Positions 61,007 through 64,000 of a stretch of DNA of 64,000 nt are shown piece by piece (positions within the stretch are counted from its first letter, which is position 1; each line of letters begins with the position of its first letter). A model generated the notes under the pieces. That model did not search any database. It was not told the DNA's origin and saw only the letters and a program-made list of their open reading frames with translations. Position numbers and translations under genes: made by a program. This DNA is from Actinomadura spongiicola (GTDB lineage: Bacteria; Actinomycetota; Actinomycetes; Streptosporangiales; Streptosporangiaceae). Where the stretch lies: contig NZ_QVNQ01000002.1 in the NCBI RefSeq assembly GCF_003432485.1, positions 434,001-498,000 on the forward strand, in the 5' to 3' direction.

Positions 61007-62137
61007 TCAAGAACCCGGCTGCAAGCACAACGCCGCCGGACGCCCCCCGACATCGACCTTCCGCAGCACGCTTCCCGTCCGGGTCGACACGGCGTAGACG
61101 AGCCCGCCGGGGTCGGCGAGCCACAGCGCCGACCCGTCCGGCGACAGCCCGCCCGGCGTCGCGGGTCCGCGCCCCGGCAACGGCCACCGGGACACGACCC
61201 GCCCGCCCCCGACGTCGACGACGGCGAGAACATCACCACCCACGACGAACACCCGGCGCCCGTCCCCACCGACGACCAGGCTCCGCGCGCCCGGCTCGGT
61301 CGGAACGAATCCCAGCGGCACGAACCGCCGCGCGTCCACGACCCACAGGCCCCCCGCAGCGGGATCGGCGACATGGAACACGGCCCCACCCGGCGCCGAC
61401 CGCAGGTCACCGGGCCGGGCCCCGCGCGGGAGCCGGATCGTCCCGGTGACACGGCGCCCGGTGAGATCCACGCGGACGAGCGTGCCCGCCGACGGGCACG
61501 TCGCGACCAGCGCCGACCCGTCGGCGGTGAAGTCGGCATGACCCGCCGCGCACGGCAGCGGCACCGCCGCCCTCGCCCGCATCGTCACCGGGTCACGAAC
61601 GCCAAGGCGACGCGGGGACAGCACCAGCGCGTCCCGCCCGTCCCGCGTGAAGTACAACCCGGCGGCACCCTTCACCCGCACCGGCCGCCCCCGCTCACCA
61701 CCGTCCACCCCGACCGCGACAAGAACACCGTGAGCCCGGTCGACGACCCACAACCGCCGCGAATCCGAAGACGGCACGATCCGCGCCGCCGCCGCCCCGG
61801 CGCGGACGCGTTCCATGACCTGGAGCGTGCCGGGGTCGAGGACGTCGATGACCCGGCCGTGCGCGACGTACAGCCGCGACGTCGCCACCCGCCCGGCGGG
61901 CACGGGGACGGCGGGCGGGACGCTCTCCGGACGCGGGGGCAGGTACGGCGCCGGCCCACCGAGCCCGATCGCCGGGCCGTCCGGGGAACCCTGACCGGGC
62001 CGGTAGAACGGGACGGGCGACTCGCAGCCGACGAGCACACCGCAGGTCACCGCAAGGGCCGCGGCGACCCGGAACACGGCGGCCCGCGCTCTCCGTCCCT
62101 CCCCTGTCACGGCGGGGACCTTACCGGGAGACGACAC
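61007..62137 (-). CDS. Lipoprotein with YVTN-like beta-propeller
   Basis: Lipoprotein signal (VFRVAAALAVTCGVLVGC, lipobox VLVGC with Cys38), a Pro-rich spacer, and then six or seven repeats of about 40-45 residues with the YVTN/NHL-type pattern (SRLYVAHGRVIDVLDPGTLQ; RRLWVVDRAHGVLVAVGV; GGLWVVDARRF). Surface-exposed binding protein; ligand unknown. GTG at 62137 overlaps the end of a perfect 12-bp palindrome CCGAGTACTCGG (62137-62148). GTG at 62110 is a shorter alternative. It converges with the tad operon with an eight-base gap and lies 41 bases after the NYN gene. Confidence 0.8.
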   Translation of the reverse strand: MSSPGKVPAVTGEGRRARAAVFRVAAALAVTCGVLVGCESPVPFYRPGQGSPDGPAIGLGGPAPYLPPRPESVPPAVPVPAGRVATSRLYVAHGRVIDVLDPGTLQVMERVRAGAAAARIVPSSDSRRLWVVDRAHGVLVAVGVDGGERGRPVRVKGAAGLYFTRDGRDALVLSPRRLGVRDPVTMRARAAVPLPCAAGHADFTADGSALVATCPSAGTLVRVDLTGRRVTGTIRLPRGARPGDLRSAPGGAVFHVADPAAGGLWVVDARRFVPLGFVPTEPGARSLVVGGDGRRVFVVGGDVLAVVDVGGGRVVSRWPLPGRGPATPGGLSPDGSALWLADPGGLVYAVSTRTGSVLRKVDVGGRPAALCLQPGS

Positions 62138-62148
62138 CGAGTACTCGG
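62137..62148. promoter_or_regulatory. 12-bp palindrome at the start of the lipoprotein gene
   Basis: CCGAGTACTCGG is a perfect palindrome touching the GTG start codon. It could be an operator that blocks initiation or a chance sequence. Confidence 0.3.
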
Positions 62149-62178
62149 ATAACCGCGAAACGTGACGCGCGTCGAGAG

Positions 62179-63237
62179 CTAGTCGGATTTGCCGATGCCG
62201 ATGCCGAACTCGCGGTAGACGCGCTCCCAGAAGCCGTCGCGCAGCCAGGTGCGGGCCTCCTGGTAGGGGCGCAGCGAGGAACCGAGTTCCTTCTCGGCCT
62301 CGATCAGCAGTTCCTTGTCGATGACCGGCGGCAGGATGGGGCCGGGCAGCAGGTCACGGATGTTGTCCCGGCCCCGCTCGAAGATCCACTTCTGTGCGAC
62401 ATGCTCGCCGATCTCCAGCATGTGGTCGCGTTCCGGCCCGAGCTTGCCTTCGGCGAGCTTGCCGTCCGTCGCGGCGGAGTTCATCGACGCTGCCACCGTG
62501 GCGGGCGTCGCGCCGGTCGGGGCCGGGACGCTGGCGCGGACGGTGGCGGGCGTCGGCTTGACTGCCGGGGGCCGTCCCGCGAACACCTGCGACGGGGACG
62601 GGACGGGGCTCGTGCGCTGCGCGGCGGACGCGGCGTCCCGGACGGCGGCGGCCGTCCCCGGCCCGGGCAGCAGTTTCGCCTTGGTGAAGTAGGGGCGCAG
62701 GAAGTCGGCGGGCAGCACCTCGACCGTGTCGGACTCCCACACCAGCCACTCGGCCTGGTTCGAACCGTGCGTCGGCTCGACCCCCCACAGGTGCACGCGG
62801 ACCCCGTAGCGCTGGGCCGCCTCGACGGCGGGCAGCATGTCCTCGTCACCGGCCAGCAGCACCGCGTCGGTGATCGCGCGATGCCGGGCCAGGGCCTCAA
62901 GGTCGGCTCGGAGCTGGGCGTCCACACCCTTCTGCTGGCCCTGCGCGTTCAGGTTCCCGAGGCGCAGCTTCACCAGCGGCAGGTTCGCGATGACGCGCTG
63001 GTCGACCGTCGGCTGCCGTTTCGGCGCCGCGTCGAACCAGTACACCCGCAGCAGTTCGCCCCGCCGTTGCTCGTCGGCGTGATCGGTCAAAGCCTTGATC
63101 AGCTTCTCGGCGGCGACCCGGTATTCACGCCTGGAGCCGCAGCTGAGCAGCAGGGCACCGGAGGCCGCGTAGAGGTATCCCGCGTCGACGAAAATGGCGT
63201 AGCGCGCGGGCTGTGGGACGAACTCCGAGGTGGCCAT
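62179..63237 (-). CDS. NYN/PIN-like nuclease-domain protein
   Basis: N-terminal NYN domain (residues about 10-185): acidic residues in AIFVDAGYLYAA, RVYWFDAAP, GVDAQLRADLEALAR and AVLLAGDEDMLPAVEAAQRYGVRVHLWG, the set that binds the metal in NYN/LabA-like nucleases. A Pro/Ala/Thr-rich linker of about 80 residues follows, and then a conserved helical C-terminal domain (EHVAQKWIFERGRDNIRDLLPGP...LRDGFWERVYREFG, in parts: AQKWIFERGRDNIRDLL; WLRDGFWERV). Probably an RNA-processing enzyme. ATG at 63237 with GGTGGAAGG upstream. Probably in one transcript with the carboxylase subunits upstream. Confidence 0.87.
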   Translation of the reverse strand: MATSEFVPQPARYAIFVDAGYLYAASGALLLSCGSRREYRVAAEKLIKALTDHADEQRRGELLRVYWFDAAPKRQPTVDQRVIANLPLVKLRLGNLNAQGQQKGVDAQLRADLEALARHRAITDAVLLAGDEDMLPAVEAAQRYGVRVHLWGVEPTHGSNQAEWLVWESDTVEVLPADFLRPYFTKAKLLPGPGTAAAVRDAASAAQRTSPVPSPSQVFAGRPPAVKPTPATVRASVPAPTGATPATVAASMNSAATDGKLAEGKLGPERDHMLEIGEHVAQKWIFERGRDNIRDLLPGPILPPVIDKELLIEAEKELGSSLRPYQEARTWLRDGFWERVYREFGIGIGKSD

Positions 63238-63292
63238 GGCCTTCCACCTTATTCGTGCCGGGCCGTCGCTGGGCGTGAACCAGCGTTGTCCG

Positions 63293-63538
63293 TCAGCGCG
63301 GTAGGGCGCTCGCCCGCCACGCTCCGGGGCCGCGGGGTCGCGGTCCGTCCGCGGCCGTGGCGCGCACGAGCCGGGTCCGGTCGGCCCATCGGGACGGCCG
63401 GGGCGCGCCGTCCGCCGCGTTCCCGGCGGCCTCGGCGGCGCGGGCGCGGGCGGTCAGCACGGCGACGAGCGCCGCGATCTCCTCCGGGCCCGGGTCGCCC
63501 CGGACGACCCGGAGGAACGGCTGATCCGATGCGGTCAC
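63293..63538 (-). CDS. Acyl-CoA carboxylase epsilon subunit
   Basis: 81-residue AccE/PccE-type subunit that stabilises actinobacterial acyl-CoA carboxylase. The N-terminal FLRVVRGDPGPEEIAALVAVL helix and C-terminal GPGAWRASALPR are diagnostic; the middle is variable. GTG at 63538 is chosen because GGGGAG lies five to six bases upstream; in-frame ATGs at 63550 and 63589 are possible. It is 31 bases downstream of the beta subunit. Confidence 0.93.
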   Translation of the reverse strand: MTASDQPFLRVVRGDPGPEEIAALVAVLTARARAAEAAGNAADGAPRPSRWADRTRLVRATAADGPRPRGPGAWRASALPR

Positions 63539-63569
63539 CAGATCTCCCCACATGTTGGGAGGGTCGCGG

Positions 63570-64000
63570 TCACAGCGGGATGTTCCCATGCTTCTTGGGC
63601 GGCAGCGTCCGGCGCTTGTCCCGCAGGGCCCGCAGCGCCCGCACGACCTGCCCGCGCGTCTCCGACGGCTTGATCACATTGTCGACGTAGCCGCGTTCGG
63701 CCGCGATGTAGGGGTTGGCGAGCGTGTCCTCGTACTCGGTGATCAGCTCGGCGCGGCGGGCGTCGGGGTCGTCGGCGGCGGCGAGCTCCCGCCGGTACAG
63801 GATGTTCACCGCGCCCTGCGCGCCCATGACCGCGATCTGCGCGGTCGGCCACGCCAGGTTGACGTCGGCGCCGAGGTGCTTGGACCCCATGACGTCGTAC
63901 GCGCCGCCGTACGCCTTCCGCGTGATGATGGTGACGAGCGGGACGGTCGCCTCCGCGTACGCGTACAGCAGCTTCGCGCCCCGCCGGATGATGCCGTTCC
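63570..64000 (-). CDS. Acyl-CoA carboxylase beta subunit (carboxyltransferase), 3' part
   Basis: The 5' part lies outside the window. The visible 143 codons are the C-terminal carboxyltransferase domain: [34 protein letters not shown] (in parts: [21 protein letters not shown]), [44 protein letters not shown] and the C-terminal KKHGNIPL. This is the PccB/AccD-type subunit; substrate (acetyl- or propionyl-CoA) depends on a residue in the region outside the window or not decided here. It heads a unit with the epsilon subunit. Confidence 0.96.
   Translation of the reverse strand, partial: NGIIRRGAKLLYAYAEATVPLVTIITRKAYGGAYDVMGSKHLGADVNLAWPTAQIAVMGAQGAVNILYRRELAAADDPDARRAELITEYEDTLANPYIAAERGYVDNVIKPSETRGQVVRALRALRDKRRTLPPKKHGNIPL

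Noticed and set aside
1..64000. CRISPR arrays, insertion sequences, prophage genes, tRNA or rRNA genes
   Set aside because: I found no regular repeat-spacer array, transposase, integrase or RNA gene signature when reading the intergenic regions; a dedicated tRNA/Rfam scan could not be run.

Overview
The window is very GC-rich DNA from an actinomycete. Product types, GTG/TTG starts, pervasive ATGA/GTGA start-stop overlaps and gene order fit a spore-forming order such as Streptosporangiales (an Actinomadura-like genome is my best guess; this is inferred, not searched). There is no prophage, insertion sequence, CRISPR array, rRNA or tRNA that I can recognise. Nearly every base is coding.

Layout. 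0-18.7 kb is core housekeeping: galK/galE (-), a CBS-domain protein, trpS, a 2H phosphoesterase, a YihY/BrkB membrane protein, a SnoaL-like protein (-), a D-Ala-D-Ala carboxypeptidase (-), a GCS2-type carboxylate-amine ligase coupled to an M20 peptidase with a long disordered N-terminus, then a nucleoside uptake and catabolism operon (BMP lipoprotein, ABC ATPase, two permeases, cytidine deaminase, pyrimidine-nucleoside phosphorylase). 18.7-30.6 kb reads as an accessory block between the pyrimidine phosphorylase and adenosine deaminase: siderophore-interacting protein/TetR, a DUF4360 secreted protein, paired CrcB fluoride exporters, an SCO6745-like protein opposite a double-HTH MerR regulator, a BP74-like secreted protein, MOSC, GNAT, cupin, a small secreted protein, a stand-alone maltokinase-cap protein, and a TetR-controlled DrrAB-type drug exporter. 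30.6-44.5 kb returns to core: adenosine deaminase, PH-domain membrane protein, purine nucleoside phosphorylase and phosphosugar mutase, gamma-glutamylcyclotransferase-like protein, quinone reductase LpdA, ArsB/NhaD permease with a CBS partner, a NarL-type two-component pair, an SPFH protein, a TPM-like secreted membrane protein and the biotin-carrying subunit of acyl-CoA carboxylase.

45-61 kb carries two unusual blocks. First is a 1426-residue FHA + triple FtsK/SpoIIIE protein whose three P-loops all lack the lysine. Then comes a complete-looking Tad/Flp pilus locus in one overlapping operon: SAF protein, TadZ-like, TadA, TadB, TadC, Flp pilin, two TadE-like pseudopilins, a TadG-like protein, and a 1048-residue membrane protein with LysM and BTAD regions. 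61-64 kb (-) holds a propeller lipoprotein, a NYN nuclease-like protein, and the epsilon and beta subunits of acyl-CoA carboxylase, about 19 kb from the biotin subunit.

How the parts work together. The nucleoside transporter, deaminases and phosphorylases release ribose/deoxyribose 1-phosphate, which the phosphosugar mutase may handle. GalK/GalE are two steps of the Leloir pathway. The carboxylase subunits make malonyl-/methylmalonyl-CoA. The tad operon should build and control a type IVb pilus. The most interesting unexplained signals are the degenerate ATPase, the TadE that seems to start at CTG, a 30-bp palindrome plus 16-codon leader ORF before the response regulator, a GTCTCAA dyad in front of the double-MerR regulator, and several clean operator dyads.
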